From assembly GCA_018223185.1 (NCBI GenBank), contig JAAEYW010000002.1, positions 248,001 through 312,000 of the forward strand: 64,000 nt of DNA. Direction: 5' to 3'. The position numbers and the translations under genes are program-made. The notes beneath the pieces were generated by a model. The model was not told the DNA's origin. It was given only the letters and a program-made list of their open reading frames with translations, and made no database searches. This DNA is from Oceanospirillales bacterium. GTDB lineage: Bacteria > Pseudomonadota > Gammaproteobacteria > Pseudomonadales > Balneatricaceae. Shown piece by piece: positions 1 to 9,492 of the stretch. Position 1 is the first letter of the stretch; every line of letters starts with the position of its first letter.

Positions 1-259
1 AAGCTGGGGGGAAAGTCAAACCCAGAAATCACAGTTCAGAAAAAGGATAAGAAGACCTCAGCAAATTTGGGGCTGTATAACTTCTGAAATCATACAAGAC
101 GCTCTCACACTGCCCGTTAAGGATTAAGCAGCGCTAGAGAAACAGGGATTGACCTTAGAGGGAGCATCAGCAAAGTAAACTGAAACAAGAAACCTCAGAT
201 CAGATGGCTCTACAAATCGTCTCTGTAAGACTTATACGTCAGACGAAAACCCCAATGCT
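1..259. other. Left edge, no supported gene
   Basis: No convincing gene is visible. On the plus strand one frame is open from the left edge to a stop near 87 and another to a stop near 128, so the tail of a gene entering from the left is possible. Neither translation is recognisable. Confidence 0.3.
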
Positions 260-442
260 TTAAAGTGGCACGACATCGATTACATCAGCAGCCGTATCAA
301 TTACCGCATCCGCTGTATTACCAACGACAGGAACCACCGAGACAATCGCCCCACCCACACGCATCGGCACCGTCACGACTTTGGTGAGAAAGCAGCCGCT
401 CAAACCTAAAGCCAAAACAACAATAATCGCTGGTTTAATCAT
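260..442 (-). CDS. Small lipoprotein, DUF6726-like
   Basis: A 60-residue protein with a lipoprotein signal: a short hydrophobic stretch ending in the lipobox LSGC, so the mature protein would begin at Cys17 and be lipid-anchored. The rest is a small hydrophobic segment with a VVPVVGN motif followed by repeated ADxxID/ADVIDV units. This resembles the small DUF6726 lipoproteins of pseudomonads. Their function is unknown and I do not propose one. No strong ribosome binding site precedes the ATG. It stands alone, downstream of the two tRNA genes on the same strand. Confidence 0.6.
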   Translation of the reverse strand: MIKPAIIVVLALGLSGCFLTKVVTVPMRVGGAIVSVVPVVGNTADAVIDTAADVIDVVPL

Positions 443-482
443 GTGAACAAGTGGTCATTTAGAGGAAGAAACAAGAGAAAAA

Positions 483-558
<76 letters not shown>

Positions 559-727
559 ACTGTAGTTAGCGGGATTATCCTGCGCCGCGTCGCCTTTCGG
601 ATCGTCGCTACGCTTCGTTGTCTCGCTTAACCCGACTCAAACCCCATCGGGGATTCCAGCCCTCCAGGCGTTGGTACCCGGAGCAGAGGATTGTACAATT
701 TTATAGAGAGCAGAACTAACTATAAAG
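559..727. other. Structured spacer between two tRNA genes
   Basis: A 169-bp spacer with no ORF. Its ends carry a partial inverted repeat (GCGGGATTA at about 568 and TTAACCCG near 627), with a GC-rich segment between. The piece near 660 (CCTCCAGGCG) repeats part of the adjacent tRNA-Arg 3' end. It may be a processed spacer or a degenerate repeat; no function is assigned. Confidence 0.35.
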
Positions 728-804
728 TGGCGCGCCTGGAGGGATTCGAACCCCCGACCAACAGGATCGGAACCTGCTACTCTATCCAGCTGAGCTACAG
801 GCGC
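728..804 (-). tRNA. tRNA-Arg (anticodon CCG)
   Basis: A 77-nt cloverleaf on the minus strand. The acceptor stem GCGCCTG pairs with CAGGCGC, then discriminator G and an encoded CCA. The anticodon stem GCAGG/CCTGT holds the loop TTCCGAT, anticodon CCG (reads CGG). The D-arm (TAGCTCAGCTGGATAGAG) and T-loop (TTCGAAT) are canonical, and the gene resembles E. coli argX. Confidence 0.95.
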
Positions 805-919
805 GCAGTCCATCAGATATGATGAGGGCGGTATATTACCGATCTAACGGAGCACTGTCTATTGCTAAAACAAATTTTTCAGTCATTCAGCCGGACAGAC
901 ATCTCAGTGCTGAAGTAAC

Positions 920-3043
920 TTAATTATAGTCGCAGTTCACATCACTGAGCTGGTGTTGATCGAAAGAGATAATCCGGGTTTCCCGCAACTGTTCCTTTCC
1001 TGCAGGAGGTATCAGGCTGCCCATCCGCTTCGCCTTTACCGCCCGACTGAAATAAAACCCCTGAAACAACTTACACCCCCAATGTTTCAGAAATTCCAGC
1101 TCTTCCTTTTTTTCAACCCCTTCTGCAACCACATCAATACCCAGAGTCCGGGCCATCGCTATAATCGTTGACACAATCGCAGCATCATTGCTGTCGGTTG
1201 TTATATCCTGGACAAAAGACTGATCGATTTTCAGGGTACTCAGAGGCAGCTCTTTCAGATACCGTAACGAAGAATATCCGGTGCCGAAGTCATCAAGTGC
1301 AAAACGGATACCCAGCCGGGAAAGCCGCTGCATTTTTATGCGCACCGCTTCAATATTATTGAACAGTACCCCCTCTGTCAGTTCAAACACCAGATACTCA
1401 GCCCTGACACCACTGCTGAGCACAATTTCCTGAACCTGCTCAACAAAATCATTCTGCTGAAATTCACGCGGGCTGATGTTCACCGACACCACCAATTTCT
1501 TTCCCTGCGCTTCCCAGGCCGCCATCTGCTTGCAGACTTCAGCAAGAACCCACCGCCCTAAGCAGCAGATCAGGTCCGTCATTTCGGCAATCGGAATAAA
1601 TGCCGATGGGTTAACCGGCCCCTTTTCGCCATCCGACCAGCGAACTAACGCTTCAGCACCGACGATTTCGCCACTCTCCCGAACCAGTGGCTGATAACAG
1701 AGATAGAGCTGGTCCTGATCAATCGCTTCCCGAAGACTTTCCTCAACCTGCTGACGATGATCGGCACTATGCTGCATCTGCTCGAAAAAAAACTGTACCC
1801 GGTTGCGCCCCTCCTCTTTGGCCCGATACATCGCCAGATCAGCCTGCATAATCAGGTTTTCAAACTCATCATTTTCGCCATCGAACAGGGCGATACCGAT
1901 ACTGGGGGTCACATGTAATGCCCGTCCGTCAATCTGGTGAACCGAAGAGATAGACTGACGGACCTTTTCTGCGACACTCAGGGCGTTATGGCTGGCAGTA
2001 GACTCATTCGTTCCCAGATCAGGCAGTAATACAACAAACTCATCACCTCCCAGTCGGGCGGGCGTGTCGGCCTCCCTTATTGCCTTGCGTATACGAGCGG
2101 ATACACTATTCAGCACCGCATCACCGACACTATGTCCAAGTGAATCATTAATGGTTTTAAAGTGATCCAGATCCATATACAACAGTGCACCGATCTGTTC
2201 AGACCGTTTTGCCCGAATCACTTCCTGCTCCATGCTCTGCATTAACAGCCGGCGATTAGCCAGCCCGGTCAGAGGATCGAAGTACACGTGCTGTTCAATC
2301 GCTGCCTGGTGAGACTTTAACTCTTTTGCATTCCGGTTTATCTGCCCCAGCATACGATTAAAACCACTTATCAGAGCGTGAAGCTCTCCCGGTTTATCAT
2401 CTTCGGGGATATTCAGGGCAAAATTCTGATGTACGGTAACCTGTTCCATTGCATCAATAATTTTATCCACAGGCTCCGAAATTCCGCGTTGAATTCGCTT
2501 GGAGAGCAGATAAACCCCCAACAGAGAGAAACAATACAGACCGGCACCAAACAGCAGATAGAACAGCAGTTGCCGTTTGATCTCATCCAGACCATATTGC
2601 AGATATAGCTGTCCCACCAACTGGCCTTTCACCCTCAAGGGCACACTGTATTCGAGCAGTTCAGCACCCATTTTATAGGAACTTTCAAGCTTTGCCCGAA
2701 GGCGCTGGGAGGGTATCGGCAACGATTGGAGCTGTCCGGGTTTGGTCAGCTTAACCAGTTCCGAACCATCATTCCGATACACGTAGATCCCCAGCAGATT
2801 AGGTTCAGAGAAATAACTTTCCAGCAACAGAGTCGCCAGAAGCGGGGATTCGGACATGACGACCTGAGCAAGCTGAGGAGAGGTCAGGTCTGAAAAAACA
2901 TCGGCTCTGTCGATCAGCTGCTGACGATGGTTATAAAACTCAACACTCATTACCACCAGACCCGTGATAAGCAAAACCACAGCAACCGACGTCACAAATA
3001 AACGGTGCAGTCTGCCGGTAACAGACATGATCGGGCGGCTCAT
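920..3043 (-). CDS. Membrane-bound GGDEF-EAL protein (HAMP)
   Basis: A 707-residue cyclic-di-GMP enzyme. A membrane helix at about residues 13-34 is followed by a periplasmic sensor region of about 120 residues, a second helix at about 160-182, and a HAMP linker. The GGDEF domain (about 255-420) has an intact GGDEF motif at 332-336 and an RxxD inhibitory site at 323-326. The EAL domain (about 435-690) has EALVRW at 464, and its metal and catalytic motifs NIS, FELTE, DDFGTG, LKIDQSF and AEGVE are all present. Both cyclase and phosphodiesterase activity are therefore possible; which dominates cannot be read from sequence. The periplasmic part looks CHASE8-like, an inference. The gene stands alone; an alternative ATG lies five codons in. 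Confidence 0.9.
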   Translation of the reverse strand: MSRPIMSVTGRLHRLFVTSVAVVLLITGLVVMSVEFYNHRQQLIDRADVFSDLTSPQLAQVVMSESPLLATLLLESYFSEPNLLGIYVYRNDGSELVKLTKPGQLQSLPIPSQRLRAKLESSYKMGAELLEYSVPLRVKGQLVGQLYLQYGLDEIKRQLLFYLLFGAGLYCFSLLGVYLLSKRIQRGISEPVDKIIDAMEQVTVHQNFALNIPEDDKPGELHALISGFNRMLGQINRNAKELKSHQAAIEQHVYFDPLTGLANRRLLMQSMEQEVIRAKRSEQIGALLYMDLDHFKTINDSLGHSVGDAVLNSVSARIRKAIREADTPARLGGDEFVVLLPDLGTNESTASHNALSVAEKVRQSISSVHQIDGRALHVTPSIGIALFDGENDEFENLIMQADLAMYRAKEEGRNRVQFFFEQMQHSADHRQQVEESLREAIDQDQLYLCYQPLVRESGEIVGAEALVRWSDGEKGPVNPSAFIPIAEMTDLICCLGRWVLAEVCKQMAAWEAQGKKLVVSVNISPREFQQNDFVEQVQEIVLSSGVRAEYLVFELTEGVLFNNIEAVRIKMQRLSRLGIRFALDDFGTGYSSLRYLKELPLSTLKIDQSFVQDITTDSNDAAIVSTIIAMARTLGIDVVAEGVEKKEELEFLKHWGCKLFQGFYFSRAVKAKRMGSLIPPAGKEQLRETRIISFDQHQLSDVNCDYN

Positions 3044-3461
3044 CAGGACGCCCCAGGGAATCCGTTTCTTCGATACAGATCAAAAGATAAAAAAAGAGCA
3101 TCAGTGACCATAAATAAATCCTTTTACGGTATTTAAATCATGCGACAACTGACTGGCTTAACAGCCCTGCAAGAGAATTATTCAAAGTTTTAATTATTTG
3201 ACGCGATAAAATAGCGCCAACCTCACCCTGAGGCAACCGCAATAGAATTTATGACTGCCCAAAATGATAACAAAACATGCTTTCAGTCGCTGCTTTTGAT
3301 TGTCTGTTACTAATTATTTAGTCCTGATAAGGACATCACCCATTTTCGTTGTGTCTATTTACCGCTATAATCCCGGCCGATATTAATTTATAGACGCTGT
3401 AACAGGCCCATTGAGGGCACCCCGACAGCTACCTTTTTCTAAAATTAGCGATGATGAGGTC
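3044..3461. other. Intergenic control region, GGDEF-EAL gene and cytochrome c5
   Basis: About 420 bp without a gene, AT-rich, between divergent genes. It must hold the promoters of both. The only clear element is a TATAAT hexamer at 3366-3371 facing the cytochrome gene. No repeat or RNA gene was recognised. Confidence 0.4.
3366..3371 (+). promoter_or_regulatory. Possible -10 box for cytochrome c5
   Basis: A perfect TATAAT hexamer about 96 bp upstream of the chosen cytochrome start. The -35 region 17 bp upstream (around 3343) is weak, so this is a candidate only. Confidence 0.35.
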
Positions 3462-3467
3462 GTGACT

Positions 3468-3890
3468 GTGAGTAAATTTGCTGCCAAAGCTATTTCTACC
3501 CTGTTTGCTGTAGCACTGGGTTTTCTGGCCACCTCGGCTATGGCCAACACTGATAACGATGCAATTGCAGAACGTCTTCAGAAAGTTGGTTCTGTCTGTG
3601 TAGAGGGTGACGACTGTGGTGGAGCGGCAGCTCCTGCGGCTGCAGCCGGTGCACGTTCCGGTTCCGATGTTTACACTGCAAGCTGTGCTGCATGCCACGC
3701 GTCCGGCGTACTGAATGCGCCAAAGTTTGGCACCAGTGACTGGGCTGACCGCAGCGCTAAAGGAATGGAAACTCTGCTGACCAACGCTCTGAACGGTTTC
3801 AACGCAATGCCACCACGCGGCACCTGCGCCAGCTGTTCTGACGATGAAATCCAAGCAGCTGTTGAGTATATGGTAGACAGTGCCAAGTAA
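3468..3890 (+). CDS. Cytochrome c5 family protein
   Basis: A secreted monohaem c-type cytochrome of 140 residues from the GTG at 3468. That start is chosen because GAGG lies eight bases upstream; an in-frame GTG at 3462 is too close to it, and a longer frame from 3411 would bury the signal peptide. The N-terminus is a signal peptide ending near AMA-N. An Ala/Gly-rich linker follows, then the haem site CAACH, a probable Met ligand in NAMPPRG, and the extra pair CASC that marks the c5 group. It would carry electrons in the periplasm. A bidirectional terminator follows at once. Confidence 0.88.
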   Translation: MSKFAAKAISTLFAVALGFLATSAMANTDNDAIAERLQKVGSVCVEGDDCGGAAAPAAAAGARSGSDVYTASCAACHASGVLNAPKFGTSDWADRSAKGMETLLTNALNGFNAMPPRGTCASCSDDEIQAAVEYMVDSAK

Positions 3891-3911
3891 GCTCAACACA
3901 TAAAGCCAGAT

Positions 3912-3937
3912 AAAAAGGCCGCATCAGCGGCCTTTTT
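3912..3937. terminator. Bidirectional rho-independent terminator
   Basis: The hairpin GGCCGC-ATCA-GCGGCC is flanked by five A and five T, so it can end both the plus-strand cytochrome gene and the convergent minus-strand rep gene. Confidence 0.9.
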
Positions 3938-3953
3938 AATGCGTATTATTTAC

Positions 3954-5969
3954 TTAAAGGTCATCCAGCAAGCCCCGCAGACCACTCAGAGTCGCATTAC
4001 CCCGCGCTTTATTGGTGACTTCACACACCTCACCCCGGCCTTCAAAGACCAGGTCATCCTCAGGTAGTTCATCCAGAAAACGGCTTGGCTGACAATCGAT
4101 CAGCTCACCAAACTGTTTACGTTTACGTGCCAGAGTCATCGTCAGCGTCTGCTTAGCCCGGGTAATGCCCACATAGGCCAGCCGCCGCTCCTCTTCAATA
4201 TCACCATTCTCGATACTGTTGCGATGGGGTAGAATTTCTTCCTCCATTCCCATCAGGTAAACATGATTAAACTCCAGCCCCTTCGATGCATGAAGCGTCA
4301 TTAGTTGCACCCGGTCAGAGTCATCTTCCTCTTCCTGTCGTTCCATAATATCCATCAGCACCAGCCGGGCGATCGCTTCCCGGATACCGGCCTCGGGATC
4401 GTCCTCCTGTAAACGCACCAGCGTATTACGCAGCGAATCAACCAGTATCCAGACATTCTGCATCCGCCGATCGGCCACGGCCTCACCGGAACTGTTCTGA
4501 GCGATCCAGCCAGCAAAGTCGATATCCTCTATCATCTTGCGAATAGCATCGATGGGATCTCCCCGCTCACACTGCTGATAGATCCCTTCCAACCAGTTTT
4601 TAAAGCGTTGTAGCCGTTCTACCTGCGCTGGCTTTAATACCTGCTCAAGACCCAGTTCACTACAGGCATTGAACAGACTGCAGTGCCGCTCAGAGGCATA
4701 CTCTCCCAAGCCCTGCAGTGTTGTATGACCAATCTCACGGCGCGGCAGATTGATGATTCTCAGAAAAGCGTTATCGTCATCCGGGTTCACTAACACTTTC
4801 ATGTAGGACATGATGTCTTTAATCTCTGCCCGGGCAAAAAATGAGGTCCCGCCACTCAGCTTATAAGGCACCTGATAGCTTTGCAGCTTCAGCTCCAGCA
4901 AGCGGGCCTGATGATTACCCCGATAAAGTATGGCAAAGTCTTTGAACTGATAACGCTTGCGCAGATGCAGATCCAGAATCTCTGTCGCGATGCGCTCACA
5001 CTCTGCATCTTCGTTACGGGTGAAAACCACCCGGATCGGGTCACCAAACCCCATATCACTCCAAAGTGTTTTGTCGAACACATGGGGGTTATTCGAGATC
5101 ACGGTGTTTGCGGCCTTAAGAATACGTCCGGTCGAGCGGTAATTCTGCTCAAGCTTGACCACTTTCAGTGAAGGGAAATCGTGCTGTAACTGCACCAGAT
5201 TTTCCGGCCGGGCACCACGCCACGAATAGATAGACTGATCGTCATCGCCCACCACCGTCAGCATCCCCCGTGTACCAACCAGCATCTTAACCAGCAGATA
5301 CTGTGTGATGTTGGTATCCTGATACTCATCCACTAACAGGTAACGTATCTTCTGCTGCCAGCGTTCGAGAATATCTCCATTATTTATGAACAGCTGCACC
5401 GGCAACAAAATCAGATCATCAAAATCCACAGCATTATAGGCTTTCAGACTCTTCTGATAGGCCTCATACGCTCTGGCCGCCAGAACATCCGCGGGGCCTT
5501 CAGCTTTGGCCAGCGCTTGTTCCGGCCCCAGCATATCGTTCTTCCAGTTTGAGATAGTGCTCTGAACAAAGTCCAGCTGATCAGTCTCTTCGTTGTGATG
5601 TAACAACAGACTCTTCAGCAACGCCTTACTGTCCTGATCATCAAACAGTGAGAATCCCGCTTTAAAACCCAGCGTTTTATGCTCTTTACGAATTATATTT
5701 AAACCGAGATTGTGAAAGGTCGACACCGTCAGTCCACGAGTGGCATTACCTTTCACCAGCGCATTCACTCGCTCCTTCATTTCCCGGGACGCTTTATTGG
5801 TAAACGTCACGGCAGCGATGTTATGCGCTTTGATACCGCAGTTTTCAATCAGATAAGCGATCTTACGGGTAATAACACTGGTCTTACCAGAGCCGGCCCC
5901 GGCAAGAACCAGCATCGGTCCGCTGATGTAGTCGACAGCTTCACGCTGCTTCGGATTAAGTCTCGACAT
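3954..5969 (-). CDS. rep: ATP-dependent DNA helicase Rep
   Basis: A 671-residue superfamily 1A (UvrD/Rep) helicase that moves 3' to 5' on single-stranded DNA and clears proteins ahead of replication forks. The Walker A motif GAGSGKT is at residues 24-30. DEYQDTN (Walker B), GDDDQSIYSWRGA (motif III) and QNYRST (motif IV) follow, with late motifs TLHASKGLEF and YVGITRA. Length and C-terminus match Rep rather than the longer UvrD or PcrA. The gene is single, convergent with the cytochrome gene and divergent from the next gene. Confidence 0.95.
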   Translation of the reverse strand: MSRLNPKQREAVDYISGPMLVLAGAGSGKTSVITRKIAYLIENCGIKAHNIAAVTFTNKASREMKERVNALVKGNATRGLTVSTFHNLGLNIIRKEHKTLGFKAGFSLFDDQDSKALLKSLLLHHNEETDQLDFVQSTISNWKNDMLGPEQALAKAEGPADVLAARAYEAYQKSLKAYNAVDFDDLILLPVQLFINNGDILERWQQKIRYLLVDEYQDTNITQYLLVKMLVGTRGMLTVVGDDDQSIYSWRGARPENLVQLQHDFPSLKVVKLEQNYRSTGRILKAANTVISNNPHVFDKTLWSDMGFGDPIRVVFTRNEDAECERIATEILDLHLRKRYQFKDFAILYRGNHQARLLELKLQSYQVPYKLSGGTSFFARAEIKDIMSYMKVLVNPDDDNAFLRIINLPRREIGHTTLQGLGEYASERHCSLFNACSELGLEQVLKPAQVERLQRFKNWLEGIYQQCERGDPIDAIRKMIEDIDFAGWIAQNSSGEAVADRRMQNVWILVDSLRNTLVRLQEDDPEAGIREAIARLVLMDIMERQEEEDDSDRVQLMTLHASKGLEFNHVYLMGMEEEILPHRNSIENGDIEEERRLAYVGITRAKQTLTMTLARKRKQFGELIDCQPSRFLDELPEDDLVFEGRGEVCEVTNKARGNATLSGLRGLLDDL

Positions 5970-6064
5970 TTTAAATACTTACTCTGACCACTAAAGTTTT
6001 ACCTATATACGGCCGATACAGTAGCGTTAACTCACTGAAAAAACCGTAAAACACGTTCTAATAC

Positions 6065-6080
6065 TTTGTTTTAAAACAAA
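6065..6080. repeat. Perfect palindrome TTTGTTTTAAAACAAA
   Basis: A 16-bp perfect palindrome in the rep/c-di-GMP gene intergenic region. Its core TGTTTTAAAACA recurs at 11914-11925 upstream of glnK. It could be an operator or simply AT-rich DNA. Confidence 0.4.
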
Positions 6081-6227
6081 AAACACTTAAACATCTGTTT
6101 AACTATAGAAATTGACGTGCTACTCTTAAAAGGCTTACAGGGGGACAATTATCGCATGGAATGAATTGTCTTATCAGTAGAAAACGGTGGGAATAAACAT
6201 GGCTGTTTGCTCTCTAGTATATTTGAT

Positions 6228-7967
6228 ATGTTATCTGTAGCTTCAAGTGGTCCGGCGTGCACAGAGTGCCTCGTTGTAGATAGTTGCGGCATCGACACCT
6301 CGGGACTCTCTAAACGTCTGCTACAGCAGCAGTGTAGTATTCAGCAATGCAGTTTTGACCAGACCAGCGAGCTGTTAGAACAGACAGATATAGATCTGAT
6401 TTTCCTGCACACCTGCTTTACCGATACGAATGCGCTGTCTGAGCTTCACTACCTGCGCCAGCAGCACCCCAATATCCCGGTAATTCTTTTTGACCATCAG
6501 CTGAACGTTGAGCGCATAGATGAATTAATGCTCTGGCGAGCCAGCGATTATATATCCACAGACAGCCTGACCGATGAAGTTTTACAGCGGGTACTGCGCT
6601 ACAACCTTAAGATTCGCCAGTACCATTCAGAGGTTGAGCGCCTGAATCAGCTGGACCCTTTAACCGGTATGATTAACCGGCAGCAATTTTATAAAGAATT
6701 TTCTGAACGACTGAAGCCGCTGCGAAAAGGAGAGTCAACACAACACTTCGCCCTGATCAGTATCGACCTGGATGGTTTCCGGCGATTCAACAATATTAAC
6801 GGCTATTCAGCAGGCGACATCGTCGTTAAAGAGATGAGCAAAAGACTCTCTGAACTGGCCCCGGGGCTGATCTGCCGACAGGGCAATGATGAGTTTATTC
6901 TGTTACTGGAGGCTCCCGCCGATGCCGATCTGTCTCATCGTACCACTCAGCTGTGTATCCAGCTCCTTCACCGGCTGACCGACCCCTATCATTACCATGA
7001 GATGGAGATCATTCTACCCTGCAGCATAGGCGCTGCCCTGGCCCCGCCACACAGCTGTGAACCTGACATACTGATTAATCAGGCCACTCAGGCCAGGGTA
7101 AAGGCAAAAGAGACAAGCAGCTGTAGTTATGTCATCTTTGATAACAAAAACAGCCTCTCCAATGACTCCCATGTGGCCATAGAGCCGGAGCTGATCAACG
7201 CTATCCGCCGTAACGAGTTTGAACTTTTCTATCAGCCACGGGTTGATATTCTGTCTGGGAAAATTATTGGCGCAGAAGGACTGATTCGCTGGCGCCACCC
7301 GGAAAAAGGGCTGATTTTTCCGGACCTGTTTATTCCTACCGCCGAGCGTACCGGTCTGATTGTGCCGATCGGCTACTGGGTGATTCAGCAGGCAGGTGAA
7401 GATATTCAACGGTTAAAAGCCAGCGGACTTGAGATTAAGAGCCTGAGCATCAACCTGTCTTTCAGGCAGTTTCAGGATAGTTATCTATGCAGGACGATCC
7501 AGCGATTAATTGAAAAGCACGCTATCGACACCTCCGTTCTGGAGTTTGAACTGACGGAGTCCGCCCTGTTTAATAATGAGCTGCATGTCCGTCAGGGCAT
7601 TGAGGAGTTACATAAGCTGGGTATCAACTTTTCACTGGACGACTTCGGGACCGGTTACTCCTCGTTTTCACTGTTACAGAAACTGCCCATCAGCAGCCTG
7701 AAAATTGATCGCTCATTTGTCTCCGGCGTACACAGCAATCCTGACGACCGGGAGATTGTAAAAGCCCTTATCCATCTGGCCCTCAGCCTCAAGAAAGAGA
7801 TTATCGCTGAAGGAGTTGAGACCGTTCAGCAACTCAGCTTCCTCGCCAGTCTTGGCTGCCATCAGGCTCAGGGGTATCTCTACAGCAAACCGGTCACATT
7901 CACTGAATTTAAAGAATTGCTGGAACACGGCTATCAGCTCACAACGGAGAGCGCCGTAAACCTATAG
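6228..7967 (+). CDS. Pseudo-receiver/GGDEF/EAL protein, likely phosphodiesterase
   Basis: A soluble protein of 579 residues from the ATG at 6228. The N-terminal 110 residues look like a response-regulator receiver (D18 present), but the phosphoacceptor position in DLIFLH is His61, so phosphorylation is unlikely. The GGDEF domain is degenerate (GNDEF and DLDGFRRF), so it is probably not a cyclase. The EAL domain has EGL for EAL but keeps the other key motifs: NLS, FELTES, DDFGTG, LKIDRSF and AEGVE. It is therefore a probable c-di-GMP phosphodiesterase. The start is uncertain: the best ribosome binding site (GGTGGG at 6186) serves an out-of-frame ATG at 6199, and an in-frame TTG lies at 6207. 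The 3' end overlaps the convergent yifB gene by 29 bp. Confidence 0.85.
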   Translation: MLSVASSGPACTECLVVDSCGIDTSGLSKRLLQQQCSIQQCSFDQTSELLEQTDIDLIFLHTCFTDTNALSELHYLRQQHPNIPVILFDHQLNVERIDELMLWRASDYISTDSLTDEVLQRVLRYNLKIRQYHSEVERLNQLDPLTGMINRQQFYKEFSERLKPLRKGESTQHFALISIDLDGFRRFNNINGYSAGDIVVKEMSKRLSELAPGLICRQGNDEFILLLEAPADADLSHRTTQLCIQLLHRLTDPYHYHEMEIILPCSIGAALAPPHSCEPDILINQATQARVKAKETSSCSYVIFDNKNSLSNDSHVAIEPELINAIRRNEFELFYQPRVDILSGKIIGAEGLIRWRHPEKGLIFPDLFIPTAERTGLIVPIGYWVIQQAGEDIQRLKASGLEIKSLSINLSFRQFQDSYLCRTIQRLIEKHAIDTSVLEFELTESALFNNELHVRQGIEELHKLGINFSLDDFGTGYSSFSLLQKLPISSLKIDRSFVSGVHSNPDDREIVKALIHLALSLKKEIIAEGVETVQQLSFLASLGCHQAQGYLYSKPVTFTEFKELLEHGYQLTTESAVNL

Positions 7968-9438
7968 CTTCCAGCAGTGCTGCGCTACTGATCTCAGGCT
8001 CCCCCTTCAGATCGGCGATGGTTCTCGACACCTTTAACACCCGATGGGTTGCCCGGGCCGACAATCCCATCTTTGTCATCGCCTGCATTAGCAAACGCTC
8101 CTGCTCCGGACCGAGTTTGCAATACTGTTCCAGCCCTTTCACATTCAGCTGATCGTTGATGCACCCCTGACGTTGTTGCTGAATTGCCCGGGCACTGGCC
8201 ACCCGCTCCCTGATCGTGATACTGCTCTCGCTGGTTTCTGCCGGCCCCATTAACTGCTCAGGCGTCAGCCCCGGCACCCAGCTCTGCAGATCAATACGAT
8301 CCAGCAGCGGACCGGAGATACGGGCCTGATAGCGCTGCACCTGATCCGGTGTACAGCGGCAACGGCCACTCTGATCCCCACGATAGCCACAGGGGCAGGG
8401 ATTCATGGCCGCTATAAGCTGAAACCGGGCAGGAAAACTGGTTTGCAGAGCAGCTCTGGATATGTGGATCACGCCTGACTCCAGCGGCTCACGCATCACC
8501 TCCAGCACCTGTCGGCTATATTCGGGCAGCTCATCAAGAAACAGCACTCCCTGATGGGCCAGGGAGATCTCTCCGGGCCGTGGATTACTGCCACCGCCCA
8601 CCAGCGCCACAGCGGAAGCGGTGTGATGCGGTGTGCGAAAGGGACGGACCCCGGCAAACAGGCTTTTCTCTTTTATACCGGCTATGGAATAAACTGCCGC
8701 AATCTCGAGACGCTCATCCGGAGCCAGCGACGGCAGAATCCCAGGCAAGCGACTGGCCAGCATACTTTTCCCGCTACCCGGCGGCCCGCACAGCAACAGG
8801 TTATGCCCTCCTCCGGCAGCAATCTCCAGTGCCCGCTTAGCCTGATACTGGCCTCTGACATCGGACATATCATGTCCTTCAAAGTCATCACTCTGCCACT
8901 CTGCAGCGACCGTCGGAGAGATCAGGCTGGCTGCTGCCAGATGGTTACTGACTTCCAGAAGTGACCGGGCAGCAAACAACTCCAGTCCGTTAACCAACCC
9001 CGCTTCCTGAGCATTTTCACAGGCGACCCAGAGGCTGCGCTCAGCATTCCGACAACTGAGTGCAACCGGCAGCACCCCGGATACCGGTCGCAGATCCCCC
9101 GATAGTGCCAGTTCAGCTAAAAACTCATAAGGGGCGGCACAATTTTGCGGCAACTGACCACTCGCAATCAGGATGCCAACCGCAATCGCCAGATCATACC
9201 GCCCACCCTCTTTGGGCAGATCAGCGGGCGCCAGATTGACTGTTATACGCCGGGCCGGGAACTCAAAGCCACAATTCAGCAGCGAGCTTCGAACCCGTTC
9301 ACGGCTCTCCTTTACACCGGTTTCCGGCATACCAACAATTGAAAAACTGGGCAGACCGCCCGAAAGATGAACCTCCACCGCAACCAGAGGGGATTGAATC
9401 CCGAGCTGAGCCCGGGTGTGAACGATTGCCAGTGCCAT
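7939..9438 (-). CDS. comM: YifB/ComM family AAA ATPase
   Basis: A 499-residue magnesium-chelatase-like AAA+ ATPase. The N-terminal ChlI-type domain is followed by Walker A GPPGSGKS at about residue 220, Walker B LFLDELPE, a Cys cluster (NPCPCGYRGD with CRC) and a C-terminal helical domain. ComM of Vibrio cholerae is a hexameric helicase that promotes branch migration during natural transformation, so a role in recombination is inferred from the family. It is followed in the same direction by no obvious partner and overlaps the convergent EAL gene by 29 bp. Confidence 0.92.
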   Translation of the reverse strand: MALAIVHTRAQLGIQSPLVAVEVHLSGGLPSFSIVGMPETGVKESRERVRSSLLNCGFEFPARRITVNLAPADLPKEGGRYDLAIAVGILIASGQLPQNCAAPYEFLAELALSGDLRPVSGVLPVALSCRNAERSLWVACENAQEAGLVNGLELFAARSLLEVSNHLAAASLISPTVAAEWQSDDFEGHDMSDVRGQYQAKRALEIAAGGGHNLLLCGPPGSGKSMLASRLPGILPSLAPDERLEIAAVYSIAGIKEKSLFAGVRPFRTPHHTASAVALVGGGSNPRPGEISLAHQGVLFLDELPEYSRQVLEVMREPLESGVIHISRAALQTSFPARFQLIAAMNPCPCGYRGDQSGRCRCTPDQVQRYQARISGPLLDRIDLQSWVPGLTPEQLMGPAETSESSITIRERVASARAIQQQRQGCINDQLNVKGLEQYCKLGPEQERLLMQAMTKMGLSARATHRVLKVSRTIADLKGEPEISSAALLEAIGLRRSPL

Positions 9439-9492
9439 ATGAATCCATCCGTGGATATTGGTTTAACAGACTCTCTCTACCAAAGCCCGTGT

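Noticed and set aside
3429..3899. A frame opposite cytochrome c5
   Set aside because: It is antisense to a gene with a clear signal peptide and haem site.
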